Positions 29,367 through 41,451 of a stretch of DNA of 64,000 nucleotides are shown here, one piece after another (position 1 is the stretch's first letter; every line of letters starts with the position of its first letter). Origin of the DNA: Burkholderia pseudomultivorans (GTDB taxonomy: Bacteria > Pseudomonadota > Gammaproteobacteria > Burkholderiales > Burkholderiaceae); NCBI RefSeq assembly GCF_001718415.1, contig NZ_CP013378.1, positions 2,232,001 to 2,296,000 on the forward strand, written 5' to 3'. The notes under the pieces are model-generated. The model was not told the DNA's origin. It made no database searches and saw only the letters and a program-made list of their open reading frames with translations. Made by a program: the position numbers and the translations under genes.

Positions 29367-29558
29367 GTCTGTCGAATGAATCGACCGCGGGCAGGGCGGC
29401 GACCGGGGTCGCTCATCGACTAGGGTTAACCCGAATCCCAGGAAGTATGTGTTCCTGAAACCTGCCTTATTCTTAAGCAGCTGCCTACATAAACTTCGGT
29501 TTGTCAGCGATGAGCAGGTGTTCATCGCGAAAAACGGACAAATCTGGAGGTCAGTATC

Positions 29559-29909
29559 ATGAAGTCGCTCGTTCAAGCTGTTGTCGTTGCCGCCGCTCTC
29601 GTCGCCCCGGTCGTGTCGTTCGCGCAGTCGGGCTCGACGATCACCCGTGCGCAGGTCCGCGCCGAACTGGTTCAACTGCAGCAGGCCGGTTACAACTCGG
29701 CCCGCGGTGAAGATCCGCACTATCCGGAAGCGATCCAGGCTGCAACGGCCCGCGTTGCGGAACAGCAGCGTGCGCTGGCGCAGGCGCAAGGCGTCGATGC
29801 CAGCGGCTACGGCGCCCAGGCGCAGGGCGCTTCGGCGTCGGGTTCGCGCGCGATCGGCGTGCGTCCGGCGAGCGATGAGGAAATGAAGTCGCTGTATCGC
29901 GGCAGCTAA
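29559..29909 (+). CDS. DUF4148 domain secreted protein
   Basis: A 116-residue exported protein with a signal peptide ending SFAQ-S near residue 22. The mature DUF4148 region begins TITRAQVRAELVQLQQAGYN, the family hallmark, and ends in an Ala/Gln/Gly/Ser-rich tail. The family is expanded in Burkholderia and has no assigned function. A good ribosome site (CTGGAGG) precedes ATG 29559. The upstream 276 bp holds two dyads, GGGTTAACCC (29423-29432) and AGGAA/TTCCT at about 29440-29456. Confidence 0.9.
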   Translation: MKSLVQAVVVAAALVAPVVSFAQSGSTITRAQVRAELVQLQQAGYNSARGEDPHYPEAIQAATARVAEQQRALAQAQGVDASGYGAQAQGASASGSRAIGVRPASDEEMKSLYRGS

Positions 29910-30121
29910 GCGGCGCATCGCCCGGTTCGGCCATGCGCCGGGTGCGACGATGGGTCGCGCCGAGGCTGCGGCGCCGGGCGGGCCGTCGCGGCGAGCGATG
30001 CGCGCGCAGCGGCGGTCGAATATCCGTCACCTCCTGTCGCCGGGATACCGGCGACATTCCGCCTGGCCCGTCCGGGCTGGGCGCTTTTTCGAGAGGCAGG
30101 GGTGTGCGTTCGGCCGGCAAC

Positions 30122-30154
30122 AAAAAACCCCGCAGACTGGCGTCGTGCGGGGTT
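30122..30154 (-). terminator. Intrinsic terminator of tmRNA
   Basis: On the minus strand AACCCCGCA (30154-30146) pairs with TGCGGGGTT (30134-30126), and the stem runs into TTTTTT (30127-30122). It lies 21 bases past the tmRNA CCA end. Confidence 0.9.
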
Positions 30155-30174
30155 CGTGCGTCTTGCGCGGAATT

Positions 30175-30544
30175 TGGTGGAGGCGGCGGGAATCGAACCC
30201 GCGTCCAGAAGCGCTCCACGACTAGTTCTACATGTTTAGTTCTGTCTTTTGATTTAACCGCAGCGACGCGGACGAACACGCTGCACTACGGCGATTCGCT
30301 AGGTTTTCGACCCTGGCGTCGCGACGCCGACAGGGCTTAACTGACGTATATGACCTCTGGCGGTATTGCTACCGGTCTTGCGACTCTAGCCCGTCAGTGA
30401 ACTAGGCAGAGGACGGCGGCCCTTAGGCTGCCAGTGCGAACGTATCGTCGTTTGCAGTTACGATTTTCCCATTGATTAACGAGGTGACGGGTCCTCGACA
30501 TGCCCTAGCCGCTTCACAACCCCTGTCGAAACCAGGTCGCCCCC
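30175..30544 (-). ncRNA. ssrA: Transfer-messenger RNA (tmRNA)
   Basis: A 370-nt RNA that rescues stalled ribosomes. The 5' GGGGGCGACCTGG (from 30544) pairs with the 3' CGCCTCC-ACCA end (30175) to form the tRNA-like acceptor. The T arm GGTTCGATTCCC is present. The tag frame at 30455-30423 reads ANDDTFALAA followed by TAA and sits in the usual position after the resume site. Both ends and the tag are unambiguous. Confidence 0.97.
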
Positions 30545-30560
30545 GCGGATAAGATCTAGC

Positions 30561-30566
30561 ATTATA
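30561..30566 (-). promoter_or_regulatory. ssrA promoter -10 box inside the gph stop codon
   Basis: A perfect TATAAT on the minus strand lies 17 bases before the mature tmRNA 5' end. It contains the TAA stop of gph (30564-30562). The -35 region, within gph coding sequence, is poor. Confidence 0.6.
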
Positions 30567-31278
30567 GCCCAACATCGCGCAGCAGTTCGCGCAACTGCTG
30601 CGTCGTGTCGACGAGGTGCTGCGCCTGCCATTCGCCCGGCGTGGCGCCATCGCCGCAGTAACCGTACGCGGCGGCGACCGTCGCCATCCCGGCTGCGCTG
30701 CCGGCCTGGATGTCGCGCAGATCGTCGCCGACATAGACGATGCGCTCGGGCGCCAGCGTCAGCTCGGCGGCCGCGTGCAGCAGCGGGGCCGGGTGCGGCT
30801 TCGGGTGCGGCGTCGTGTCGCCCCCGACGATGCAGGCCGCGCGCGGCGCGAGGCCGAGCAAGTCGACGAGCGGTGCGGTCAGCCGCATCGCCTTGTTCGT
30901 CACGATGCCCCAGCGCACGCCGCGCGCATCGAGCTCGTCGAGCACCTCGCCGATGCCCGGGAACAGCGTCGTGTGCACGCACAGGTCGGCCGCGTAGTTC
31001 GCCAGGAATTCGTCGCGCATCGCTTCGTAGCCGGGCGATTGCGGGTCGATGCCGAACGCGCCGCCGAGCAGGCCGCGCGCGCCGGCCGACGCGAGCCGCC
31101 GCAACGCGTCGAGCGGCGTTTCGGGCAGGCCGCGCACGCGCTGCATCTTGTTGACGGCGGCCGCGAGGTCGGGCGCCGTGTCGGCGAGCGTGCCGTCGAG
31201 GTCGAACAGCACCGCGGCGCAGTGCTGCAGGCGCGGCTCGTCGAGCACGGCCCGCGCGGGCGAGAGGGAAGTCGTCAT
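30562..31278 (-). CDS. gph: Phosphoglycolate phosphatase (HAD family)
   Basis: A 238-residue haloacid-dehalogenase phosphatase. It has motif I FDLDGTLADTAPD (nucleophile and acid Asp near residues 26-28), motif II IVTNK, the conserved Lys in HPKPHP, and motif III VGDDLRDIQAG. This set matches Gph, which removes 2-phosphoglycolate arising from DNA repair or oxygenase side reactions. It starts 13 bp after ubiG and ends 17 bp before tmRNA. The ubiG-gph pairing is standard in proteobacteria. Confidence 0.93.
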   Translation of the reverse strand: MTTSLSPARAVLDEPRLQHCAAVLFDLDGTLADTAPDLAAAVNKMQRVRGLPETPLDALRRLASAGARGLLGGAFGIDPQSPGYEAMRDEFLANYAADLCVHTTLFPGIGEVLDELDARGVRWGIVTNKAMRLTAPLVDLLGLAPRAACIVGGDTTPHPKPHPAPLLHAAAELTLAPERIVYVGDDLRDIQAGSAAGMATVAAAYGYCGDGATPGEWQAQHLVDTTQQLRELLRDVGL

Positions 31279-31291
31279 GCCGGTCGGAAGG

Positions 31292-31990
31292 TCACGCGCC
31301 GCGGCGGCACGCGACGAGGTAGTTGATGTCGGTGTCGTTCGACAGCGCGAAGCGCTTGCCGAGCGGGTGATAGGTGATGCCCTTGAGCTCGACGATGTGC
31401 AGGTCGGTCGCGCGCACGAAGGCGGCCAGTTCCGACGGGCGGATGAAGCGCGCGTAGTCGTGCGTGCCCTTCGGCAGCATCTGCGCGATGTACTCCGCGC
31501 CGATCACGGCGAACAGGTAGGACTTCAGGTTGCGGTTCAGCGTCGAGAAGAACACCCAGCCGCCCGGTTTCACGAGCGTCGCGCAGGCGGCGACGATGTC
31601 GGCCGGCGACGGCACGTGCTCGAGCATTTCCATGCAGGTGACGACGTCGTAGCTGCCCGGCTCGCGCGCGGCGATCGCTTCGGCGGCGATGGCCTCGTAA
31701 TCGACCGAGATACCGCTCTCAAGGCTGTGCAGGTCGGCGACGCCGAGGGCTTCGGTCGACAGGTCGATGCCCTTGACCTGCGCGCCGAGCCCGGCCATCG
31801 ATTCGGACAGGATGCCGCCGCCGCAGCCGATGTCGAGCGCGCGCTTGCCGGCCAGATGCGCATGCGAGTCGATCCAGCCGAGCCGGACCGGGTTCAGGTC
31901 GTGCAGCGGCTTGAATTCGGCGTTCGGATCCCACCACCGATGGGCGAGGTCGCTGAATTTCTGGAGTTCGTGCGGATCGGCGTTGGTCAT
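31292..31990 (-). CDS. ubiG: Ubiquinone biosynthesis O-methyltransferase
   Basis: A 232-residue SAM-dependent methyltransferase that carries out both O-methylations of ubiquinone synthesis. The N-terminal [19 protein letters not shown] is the UbiG signature. The SAM site is [13 protein letters not shown], with post-motifs [10 protein letters not shown] and [13 protein letters not shown]. Full length, likely cotranscribed with gph. Confidence 0.96.
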   Translation of the reverse strand: MTNADPHELQKFSDLAHRWWDPNAEFKPLHDLNPVRLGWIDSHAHLAGKRALDIGCGGGILSESMAGLGAQVKGIDLSTEALGVADLHSLESGISVDYEAIAAEAIAAREPGSYDVVTCMEMLEHVPSPADIVAACATLVKPGGWVFFSTLNRNLKSYLFAVIGAEYIAQMLPKGTHDYARFIRPSELAAFVRATDLHIVELKGITYHPLGKRFALSNDTDINYLVACRRGA

Positions 31991-32090
31991 GTCGGCAAAC
32001 GGGCTACGGGAGGAGGGCGGTGCAACGATGCATCAGCCCCGAGTATATAAGAAGCGGGCGAGCGACGAAGCGAGGACGGGCGTCAAAGAA

Positions 32091-32114
32091 AAAGCCCCGC
32101 CGGAGCGGGGCTTT
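32091..32114 (-). terminator. Intrinsic terminator of ompA gene
   Basis: The arms AAAGCCCCGC (32091-32100) and GCGGGGCTTT (32105-32114) enclose CGGA. The minus strand continues into TTCTTTG. It lies about 20 bases past the ompA stop. Confidence 0.88.
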
Positions 32115-32135
32115 GAGGCAGTCGAAAACCGCGGC

Positions 32136-32804
32136 TTACTGCGCCGGAACGGTCGTCTTCTGCACTTCTTGCGTACCGACCACTTCGACTTCCACGCGGC
32201 GATCCGGTGCGAGGCAGGCGATCAGTTGCTTGCGGTTCTTCTGGTTGCAGCCCGTCGTGACCGGGTTGCGCTTGCCCTTGCCTTCCGTGTAGATCTTGTT
32301 GGCCGGGACACCCTTGCTGACCAGGTACGACTTCACGGCTTGCGCACGGCGCAGCGACAGACGGTCGTTGTACTTGTCTGAACCGATGCGGTCCGTGTAG
32401 CCCGTTGCGACGACCACTTCCGTGTTCATGCCTTCGATCTTCGAAGCCAGTTCGTCCAGCTTCTGCTTGCCCAGCGGCTTGAGCGTTGCCTTGTCGAAGT
32501 CGAACAGTGCGTCAGCCTGATACGTGATCTTCTGGCTCGTGATGGCCGGAGCAACCGGGGCGACCGGCGGCTGCGGTGCCTGGGCGACCAGTGCGCCATC
32601 GCACTTCGCGTTGGCGGTGGCCGGCGTCCAGAATGCGTCGCGCCAGCAGAGCTCGTTCGTGCCGTTCATCCACACCCATTCGCCCGTGCCGTTCACCCAG
32701 TTGTCATTGACGGCTTGACGCGACGCCGGCACCGACTGTGCCGAAGCGGATGCAGCCATAACTGCGGTAGCTGCAATGAACGCGAGCTTTGAAAGTTTAT
32801 TCAT
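32136..32804 (-). CDS. ompA: OmpA-family outer membrane protein
   Basis: A 222-residue protein with a Sec signal (cleavage after ASA near residue 22) and a short middle region with WVNGTGEWVWMNGTNELCW and two further Cys. A C-terminal OmpA/peptidoglycan-binding domain follows (ALFDFDKATLKP, then TGYTDRIGSDKYNDRLSLRRA, the diaminopimelate-contacting motif). There is no large beta-barrel, so it is a small OmpA/Pal-like anchor rather than a true OmpA porin. Strong ribosome site GAGAGGAG. A -10-like TATACT lies at 32886-32881, about 77 bases upstream. Confidence 0.92.
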   Translation of the reverse strand: MNKLSKLAFIAATAVMAASASAQSVPASRQAVNDNWVNGTGEWVWMNGTNELCWRDAFWTPATANAKCDGALVAQAPQPPVAPVAPAITSQKITYQADALFDFDKATLKPLGKQKLDELASKIEGMNTEVVVATGYTDRIGSDKYNDRLSLRRAQAVKSYLVSKGVPANKIYTEGKGKRNPVTTGCNQKNRKQLIACLAPDRRVEVEVVGTQEVQKTTVPAQ

Positions 32805-33331
32805 ATTTCTCCTCTCGAAATTGAGATTACCGCAGGTTTACTGCGAGCCTGTTGACGGTGACAAGTCATACATTGCTCGAAGTATAACATTGGTGCGGCA
32901 CAAAAAACGCGGCGCCGCTCTGTGTAGACTTCGAGCAGCGTCTAACTTTCAGTGCGTTGGCATTTTGCCATATCGTTCCCTTCCTACGAAAAAAAATCCT
33001 CCCCACCCCAAGATCGCCTTGACGATTGTGGTGCATGCGCAACACCGGCTTGCCGCAACTTTCAGAAATTGTCAAGAGTGTGACGGGGAAATTGCGCGGG
33101 AAGCGAGGAGTGTCCATTCGAGGGCATGAAGCGGATGCGACGACGCGGCCTGCGGCGCTGCGACAGCGAAGGTCCGGCGGCGGCGCGGGGGTGCCGCAAT
33201 TTCCGCCTTATATATATAGAGGGGCCCCGAATTGGCGGCTGATGGGCGCATGTTAGAATCTCGCGTTGCGTTGCGCATGCATCGCTCACGCGAAAGGCGT
33301 TCCCGTCTTCGCTCCGAAAAGATACGGATAC
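32805..33331. other. 527-bp divergent region between ompA and gyrA
   Basis: No gene seen. It contains the ompA promoter side (AT-richer, 32820-33060), an AT run TTATATATATAGA near 33208-33220 followed by GGGGCCCC, and the gyrA promoter listed below. The short open frames here have no coding character. Confidence 0.6.
33232..33259 (+). promoter_or_regulatory. Sigma-70-like promoter of gyrA
   Basis: TTGGCG (33232-33237) and TAGAAT (33254-33259) with a 16-bp spacer, about 72 bp before the gyrA ATG. Confidence 0.55.
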
Positions 33332-35935
<2,604 letters not shown>

Positions 35936-36038
35936 ACGGATGAGACTATCGAGCCGCCGCAGGCGTGCCGCGCGAAGGTTTGAGCGCGGCGCGATGCGGC
36001 CGGCGAGAAACCCATTCATATTTCCAAAGGGAGTGATG

Positions 36039-36638
36039 ATGCAAAAGCAATTCAAGCAACTGGTCCTGCTGGCCGCACTGGTGCCGACGTTCGCGATGGC
36101 GCAGGCGCTGTCGAATTCCGCACCGGCTGCGCCCGCGGCAGCTGCGCCGATCGACGCCGACAAGAAGGCAGCGATCAAGGATCTGCTCGACGCGATCGAC
36201 GCGCCGAAGCTCGTGTCGGCAATCGGCAACAGCGCCGAGATGCAGGCCAAGCAGCTCGTGCCGGCGATCCTGTCGGACGCGCTGTCGGAGAACAAGACGC
36301 TGAACGACAAGCAGAAGCAGGCCGCCGTGCCGACGCTGCAGAAGAACGCGGTGCCGAAGCTGGTCGACGGCGCAGGCAAGGTGTTCGGCACGCAGGCGTT
36401 CAGCAACGACGCGATGCAGGCTCAGTACGACGCGTACGCGAAGTACTACAGCACGTCGGAGATCAAGGATCTGACGACGTTCTACAAGAGCCCGACGGGC
36501 CGCAAGTTCATCCAGGTTCAGGATCAGGTCGGTCGCGACGTGGTCAACGGCCTGATGCAGAAGTACATGCCGCAAGCGATCCAGGCAACGCGCGCCCAGG
36601 CCGACAAGGAAGTCGCGGCAGTCAAGCCGGGCAAGTAA
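36039..36638 (+). CDS. DUF2059 domain secreted protein
   Basis: A 199-residue exported protein with a signal peptide (LLAALVPTFAMAQ-A, cleavage near residue 22), an Ala/Pro linker and a helical DUF2059 domain (YDAYAKYYSTSEIKDLTTFYKSPTGRKFIQ), whose FYxSPxGxK motif is the family hallmark. Function unknown. Two adjacent ATG codons (36036, 36039) exist; the second has better spacing from AAAGGGAG. It sits 103 bp after gyrA, as in other Burkholderia. Confidence 0.88.
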   Translation: MQKQFKQLVLLAALVPTFAMAQALSNSAPAAPAAAAPIDADKKAAIKDLLDAIDAPKLVSAIGNSAEMQAKQLVPAILSDALSENKTLNDKQKQAAVPTLQKNAVPKLVDGAGKVFGTQAFSNDAMQAQYDAYAKYYSTSEIKDLTTFYKSPTGRKFIQVQDQVGRDVVNGLMQKYMPQAIQATRAQADKEVAAVKPGK

Positions 36639-36654
36639 GCCGTCCGGGCACGCC

Positions 36655-36675
36655 CCCGGCCGTTCGGCCGGGTTT
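36655..36675 (+). terminator. Hairpin terminator after DUF2059 gene
   Basis: CCCGGCC (36655-36661) and GGCCGGG (36666-36672) with loop GTTC, then only TTT. A short but plausible terminator separating gyrA/DUF2059 from the serC transcript. Confidence 0.55.
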
Positions 36676-36700
36676 GGCGGGAGCCTGATGACAGTGCGAT

Positions 36701-36734
36701 AATGGCCGTTTGCGCGCGAGCGCAAGCGGCCATT
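36701..36734 (+). promoter_or_regulatory. 15-bp leader hairpin before serC
   Basis: AATGGCCGTTTGCGC (36701-36715) pairs with GCGCAAGCGGCCATT (36720-36734), one G-U pair, loop GCGA, and is followed by TCCTTTCT. A -10-like GATAAT overlaps its left edge (36698-36703). It could be a leader structure or an attenuator; I cannot tell which. Confidence 0.45.
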
Positions 36735-36809
36735 TCCTTTCTGGCGCGGCTCATTTGCAATGACAGGCGGCGGCACGTTGCCGGTCGCGTCCCTCCCGAG
36801 GTTTTCACG

Positions 36810-37892
36810 ATGCGCGTCTTTAATTTCTCCGCCGGTCCCGCGGCGATGCCGGAAGAAGTGCTGCGGCAAGCGGCCGACGAAATGCTCGACTGGCACGGCA
36901 GCGGCATGAGCGTGATGGAGATGAGCCATCGCGGCAAGGAATTCATGTCGATCCACGAGGCGGCGCTGACCGACCTGCGCGATCTGCTCGGCGTGCCGGC
37001 CAGCCACCGGATCCTGTTCCTGCAGGGCGGCGGCATCGCCGAGAACGCGATCGTGCCGATGAACCTGCTCGGCTCGCGCAAGACGGCCGACTTCGTCGTC
37101 ACGGGCTCGTGGTCGCAGAAGTCGTTCAACGAGGCGAAGAAGTACGGCACGCCGCATCTGGCCGCGACCGGCAAGACGCAGGACGGCTTCACGCGCGCGC
37201 CGGCGCGCGCCGAATGGCAGTTGTCCGACGATCCGGCCTACGTGCATCTGTGCACCAACGAGACGATCGACGGCGTCGAGACGTTCGAGATTCCCGACCT
37301 CGGCGACGTGCCGCTCGTCGCGGACGTGTCGTCGCACATCCTGTCGCGCCCGATGGACGTCGCGAAGTACGGCGTGCTGTTCGGTGGCGCGCAGAAGAAC
37401 ATCGGGATGGCCGGCGTGACGCTCGTGATCGTCCGCGAGGACCTGCTCGACCGCGCGCTGTCGATCTGTCCGTCGGCGTTCGAATGGAAGACCATCGCCG
37501 CCAACAACTCGCTGTACAACACGCCGCCCACCTATGCGATCTACATCGCGGGCCTCGTGTTCCAGTGGCTGAAGCGGCAGGGCGGGCTCGAAGCGATCGA
37601 GGCCCGCAACATCGAAAAGGCGAAGCTGCTCTACGACACGATCGACGCGAGCAGCTTCTATCTGAACAAGGTCGAGCCGGCGGCGCGTTCGCGGATGAAC
37701 GTGCCCTTTTTCCTGGCCGACGAAACGCGCAACGAAGACTTCCTTGCCGGCGCAAAGGCGCGCGGGCTGCTGCAGCTGAAGGGCCACAAGTCCGTCGGCG
37801 GCATGCGGGCGTCGATCTACAACGCGGTGCCGCTCGAGGGCGTGAAGGCGCTCGTCGAGTACATGAAGGACTTCGAGCAGCGCGGCGCCTGA
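36810..37892 (+). CDS. serC: Phosphoserine aminotransferase
   Basis: A 360-residue PLP enzyme making phosphoserine from 3-phosphohydroxypyruvate, also serving pyridoxal phosphate synthesis. The N-terminal [15 protein letters not shown] and the PLP lysine Lys196 in [11 protein letters not shown] are diagnostic; [14 protein letters not shown] is the conserved C-terminal substrate-binding segment. First gene of the serC-pheA-tyrA-aroA-cmk-rpsA block, with 33 bp to pheA. Confidence 0.98.
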   Translation: MRVFNFSAGPAAMPEEVLRQAADEMLDWHGSGMSVMEMSHRGKEFMSIHEAALTDLRDLLGVPASHRILFLQGGGIAENAIVPMNLLGSRKTADFVVTGSWSQKSFNEAKKYGTPHLAATGKTQDGFTRAPARAEWQLSDDPAYVHLCTNETIDGVETFEIPDLGDVPLVADVSSHILSRPMDVAKYGVLFGGAQKNIGMAGVTLVIVREDLLDRALSICPSAFEWKTIAANNSLYNTPPTYAIYIAGLVFQWLKRQGGLEAIEARNIEKAKLLYDTIDASSFYLNKVEPAARSRMNVPFFLADETRNEDFLAGAKARGLLQLKGHKSVGGMRASIYNAVPLEGVKALVEYMKDFEQRGA

Positions 37893-37925
37893 CGGCGGCG
37901 CTGTTCAAACAGCACGGCAAAACGC

Positions 37926-39008
37926 ATGGACGACGAACTGAATTCCCGCCTCAAACCGCTGCGCGACCGCATCGATGCGATCGACGCGCAGCTGATCTCG
38001 CTGCTGAACCAGCGCGCCGCGGTGGCGCTGGAAGTGGGCGAGGTCAAGAAGCATTTCAACGCGCCGGTGTTCCGGCCGGAGCGCGAGCTGCAGGTGATCG
38101 CGCGCCTGCAGGACATGAGCGCGGGCCCGCTCGCGGGCGAGCACATCAGCGCGATCTGGCGCGAGATCATGGCCGCGAGCCGCGCGCTCGAGCAGACGAT
38201 CCACGTCGCGTTCCTCGGGCCGGTCGGCACGTACAGCGAACAGGCGATGTTCGAGTATTTCGGCCAGTCGATCGAGGGGCTGCCGTGTCCGTCGATCGAC
38301 GAGGTGTTCCGCTCGGTCGAGGCCGGCGCCGCCACGTTCGGCGTCGCGCCGGTCGAGAATTCGACCGAGGGCGCGGTGTCGCGCACGCTCGACCTGCTGT
38401 TGCAGACGCAGCTGCTGATCAGCGGCGAATTCGCGCTGCCGATCCATCACAACCTGCTGACGCTGAACGGCTCGCTCGACGGCGTGACGCGCGTCTGCGC
38501 GCATGCGCAGGCGCTCGCGCAGTGCCAGCAGTGGCTCGCGGCGAACGCGCCGCAGCTCGAGCGGCAGGCCGTGTCGAGCAATGCCGAGGCCGCGCGCCTC
38601 GCGGCGGCCGATCCATCCGTCGCGGCGATCGCCGGCGACCGCGCGGCCGCGCACTACGGGCTGCAGATCGCGTTCTCGCTGATCCAGGACGATCCGCACA
38701 ACCGCACGCGCTTCGTGATCATCGGCAAGCAGCCGGCCGGACCGAGCGGCAACGACCAGACGTCGCTGATCGTGTCGGTGAAGAACGAGCCGGGCGCGGT
38801 GTTCAAGCTGCTCGAGCCGCTCGCGCGGCACGGCGTGTCGATGACGCGCTTCGAGTCGCGTCCGGCGCGCGTCGGCACGTGGGAGTACTACTTCTACATC
38901 GACATCGAGGGGCACCGGGACGATGCGTCGGTCGCGGCTGCGCTCGCGGAGCTCGGCCAGAAGGCCGCGTTCCTGAAGATACTCGGTTCGTATCCGCGCG
39001 CGCGCTGA
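37926..39008 (+). CDS. pheA: Bifunctional chorismate mutase/prephenate dehydratase (P-protein)
   Basis: A 360-residue enzyme converting chorismate via prephenate to phenylpyruvate. Domains: AroQ-type chorismate mutase (about 1-90, LRDRIDAIDAQLISLLNQRA), prephenate dehydratase (about 95-275, FLGPVGTYSEQA, VENSTEGAV, and NRTRF at the C-terminal edge), and a C-terminal ACT domain (SLIVSVKNEPGAVFKLL, FESRPAR) for phenylalanine feedback. All catalytic landmarks are intact. Confidence 0.97.
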   Translation: MDDELNSRLKPLRDRIDAIDAQLISLLNQRAAVALEVGEVKKHFNAPVFRPERELQVIARLQDMSAGPLAGEHISAIWREIMAASRALEQTIHVAFLGPVGTYSEQAMFEYFGQSIEGLPCPSIDEVFRSVEAGAATFGVAPVENSTEGAVSRTLDLLLQTQLLISGEFALPIHHNLLTLNGSLDGVTRVCAHAQALAQCQQWLAANAPQLERQAVSSNAEAARLAAADPSVAAIAGDRAAAHYGLQIAFSLIQDDPHNRTRFVIIGKQPAGPSGNDQTSLIVSVKNEPGAVFKLLEPLARHGVSMTRFESRPARVGTWEYYFYIDIEGHRDDASVAAALAELGQKAAFLKILGSYPRAR

Positions 39009-39194
39009 CCGCGCGACGGCGTCATCGCGCAGTACGGTGACGCGGGCAGGGCAGCTCGGCCGGTCGCTCGGTCGGCGCTGCCTGAGGCGGGTTCGGGCGG
39101 CATCCGGCGCAGCGCGCGGGATGCGGGCCCGAGGCCCGGGATCTGGAATTCCGTGCGTGCGGCTTCGGCCCGCGCGCGTAACTTGGCTCTTGTC

Positions 39195-40121
39195 GTGTCA
39201 GGCTTTGCATTCAACAAACTGGTGATTTTCGGCGTCGGCCTGATCGGCGGATCGCTGGCCCGCGCGCTGCGCGAGCGCGCGCCGGGCGGCGCGGGCGAGA
39301 TCGTCGGCGTCGGCCGTTCGCGCGCGTCGATCGAGCATGCGCTCGCGCTCGGCGTGATCGATCGCGCGGCGGCGCTCGACGACGACGCGCAGTTGCGCAC
39401 CGCGCTCGCCGGCGCCGACCTCGTACTGCTGGCCGCGCCGGTCGCGCAGACGGGGCCGCTGCTCGCGCGCATCGTGCCGTGGCTCGACGACGCGACGATC
39501 GTCACCGATGCGGGCAGCACCAAATCCGACGTCGTCGCGGCGGCGCGCGCCGCGCTTGGCGCGCGCATCGCGCAGTTCGTGCCGGGGCATCCGATCGCCG
39601 GGCGCGAATCGAGCGGCGTCGAGGCCGCGCTGCCGGATCTGTACGTCGGTCGCAACGTCGTGCTGTGCCCGCTGCCGGAGAACGCGCCCGAGTCGGTCGC
39701 GCGGATCGACGCGATGTGGCGCGCCACGGGCGCCGACGTGCGCACGATGAGCACAGAGCAGCACGACCGCGTGTTCGCGTCGGTCAGCCATCTGCCGCAC
39801 GTGCTGTCGTTCGCGCTCGTCGAGCAGATCCTCGGCGAGGCCGATGCCGAACTGAAGTTCTCGTATGCGGCGGGCGGTTTCCGCGACTTCACGCGCATCG
39901 CGGCGTCGAGCCCGGAAATGTGGCGCGACGTGTGCGTCGCGAACCGCGCGGCGCTGCTCGACGAACTCGACGGCTACACGCGCGTGCTCGCGCGCCTGCG
40001 CGCCGCGATCGACGCCGGCGACGGCGCGGCGCTCGAAGCCGTGTTCGCGCGCTCGCGCGCGGCCCGCAAGGCGTGGCAGGAGCGCGGCGGCCAGCCCGCT
40101 GCCGAACCCGTCAAGAAATAA
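39195..40121 (+). CDS. tyrA: Prephenate dehydrogenase
   Basis: A 308-residue NAD(P)-dependent enzyme of tyrosine synthesis. The Rossmann motif [13 protein letters not shown] lies at the N-terminus. The catalytic signature [17 protein letters not shown] and the C-terminal helical dimer domain ([19 protein letters not shown]) are present. I start at GTG 39195 ([15 protein letters not shown]). The frame is open further upstream but has no ribosome site and looks non-coding. A 186-bp gap separates it from pheA, where some relatives carry an aminotransferase gene. Confidence 0.94.
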   Translation: MSGFAFNKLVIFGVGLIGGSLARALRERAPGGAGEIVGVGRSRASIEHALALGVIDRAAALDDDAQLRTALAGADLVLLAAPVAQTGPLLARIVPWLDDATIVTDAGSTKSDVVAAARAALGARIAQFVPGHPIAGRESSGVEAALPDLYVGRNVVLCPLPENAPESVARIDAMWRATGADVRTMSTEQHDRVFASVSHLPHVLSFALVEQILGEADAELKFSYAAGGFRDFTRIAASSPEMWRDVCVANRAALLDELDGYTRVLARLRAAIDAGDGAALEAVFARSRAARKAWQERGGQPAAEPVKK

Positions 40122-40134
40122 CAGGACGATTCCC

Positions 40135-41439
40135 ATGGACTATCTCGATCTCGGCCCGTACTCCAGCGCATCGGGCACCGTGCGCCTGCCCGGTTCGAAG
40201 AGCATCTCGAACCGCGTGCTGCTGCTCGCGGCGCTTTCCGAAGGCGACACGACGATCACGAACCTGCTCGACTCCGACGACACGCGCGTGATGCTCGACG
40301 CGCTCGGCAAGCTCGGCGTGAAGCTCGCGCGCGACGGCGACACCTGCGTCGTCACCGGCACGCGCGGCGCGTTTACCGCGAAGACGGCCGACCTGTTCCT
40401 CGGCAACGCGGGCACCGCCGTGCGTCCGCTGACGGCCGCGCTCGCGGTGAACGGCGGCGATTATCGCGTGCATGGCGTGCCGCGCATGCACGAGCGGCCG
40501 ATCGGCGACCTCGTCGACGGGTTGCGCCAGATCGGCGCACAGATCGACTACGAGCAGAACGAAGGCTATCCGCCGCTGCGGATCAAGCCCGCGACGATCT
40601 CGGTCGACGCGCCGATCCGCGTGCGCGGCGACGTGTCGAGCCAGTTCCTCACGGCACTCCTGATGACGCTGCCGCTCGTGAAGGCGAAGGACGGCCGCAG
40701 CGTCGTCGAGATCGACGGCGAGCTGATCTCGAAGCCGTACATCGACATCACGATCCGGCTGATGGAGCGCTTCGGCGTGAACGTCGAGCGCGACGGCTGG
40801 CAGCGCTTCGTCGTGCCGGCCGGCGTGCGCTACCGCTCGCCGGGGCGGATCATGGTCGAGGGCGATGCGTCATCCGCGTCGTACTTCCTCGCCGCGGGCG
40901 CGCTCGGCGGCGGCCCGCTGCGCGTCGAGGGCGTCGGGCGCGCGAGCATCCAGGGCGATGTCGGCTTCGCGAACGCGCTGATGCAGATGGGCGCGAACGT
41001 GACGATGGGCGACGACTGGATCGAGGTGCGCGGTATCGGCCACGACCACGGCAAGCTCGAACCGATCGACATGGATTTCAACCTGATCCCCGACGCGGCG
41101 ATGACGATCGCGGTCGCGGCGCTGTTCGCGAGCGGCACCAGCACGCTGCGCAATATCGCGAGCTGGCGCGTGAAGGAGACCGACCGCATCGCCGCGATGG
41201 CGACCGAGCTGCGCAAGGTCGGCGCGACCGTCGAGGAGGGGCCCGACTATCTCGTCGTCACGCCGCCGCCGGCGCTCACGCCGAACGCGGCGATCGACAC
41301 CTACGACGATCACCGGATGGCGATGTGCTTCTCGCTTGTCAGCCTGGGCGGCGTGCCCGTGCGCATCAACGATCCGAAGTGCGTCGGCAAGACGTTCCCC
41401 GACTATTTCGACCGCTTCGCCGCGCTCGCGAAGGCCTGA
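40135..41439 (+). CDS. aroA: 3-phosphoshikimate 1-carboxyvinyltransferase (EPSP synthase)
   Basis: A 434-residue shikimate-pathway enzyme joining PEP to shikimate 3-phosphate. Conserved pieces: [35 protein letters not shown] (class I type), the catalytic Asp region [20 protein letters not shown], and [11 protein letters not shown]. The GNAGTA form indicates the class I, glyphosate-sensitive type. It starts 13 bp after tyrA. Confidence 0.98.
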   Translation: MDYLDLGPYSSASGTVRLPGSKSISNRVLLLAALSEGDTTITNLLDSDDTRVMLDALGKLGVKLARDGDTCVVTGTRGAFTAKTADLFLGNAGTAVRPLTAALAVNGGDYRVHGVPRMHERPIGDLVDGLRQIGAQIDYEQNEGYPPLRIKPATISVDAPIRVRGDVSSQFLTALLMTLPLVKAKDGRSVVEIDGELISKPYIDITIRLMERFGVNVERDGWQRFVVPAGVRYRSPGRIMVEGDASSASYFLAAGALGGGPLRVEGVGRASIQGDVGFANALMQMGANVTMGDDWIEVRGIGHDHGKLEPIDMDFNLIPDAAMTIAVAALFASGTSTLRNIASWRVKETDRIAAMATELRKVGATVEEGPDYLVVTPPPALTPNAAIDTYDDHRMAMCFSLVSLGGVPVRINDPKCVGKTFPDYFDRFAALAKA

Positions 41440-41451
41440 CCGACTGACCTG

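Noticed and set aside
33205..33222. TATATATATA run as a possible origin or repeat element
   Set aside because: Isolated short AT run in a promoter region, no repeats or DnaA boxes seen around it.
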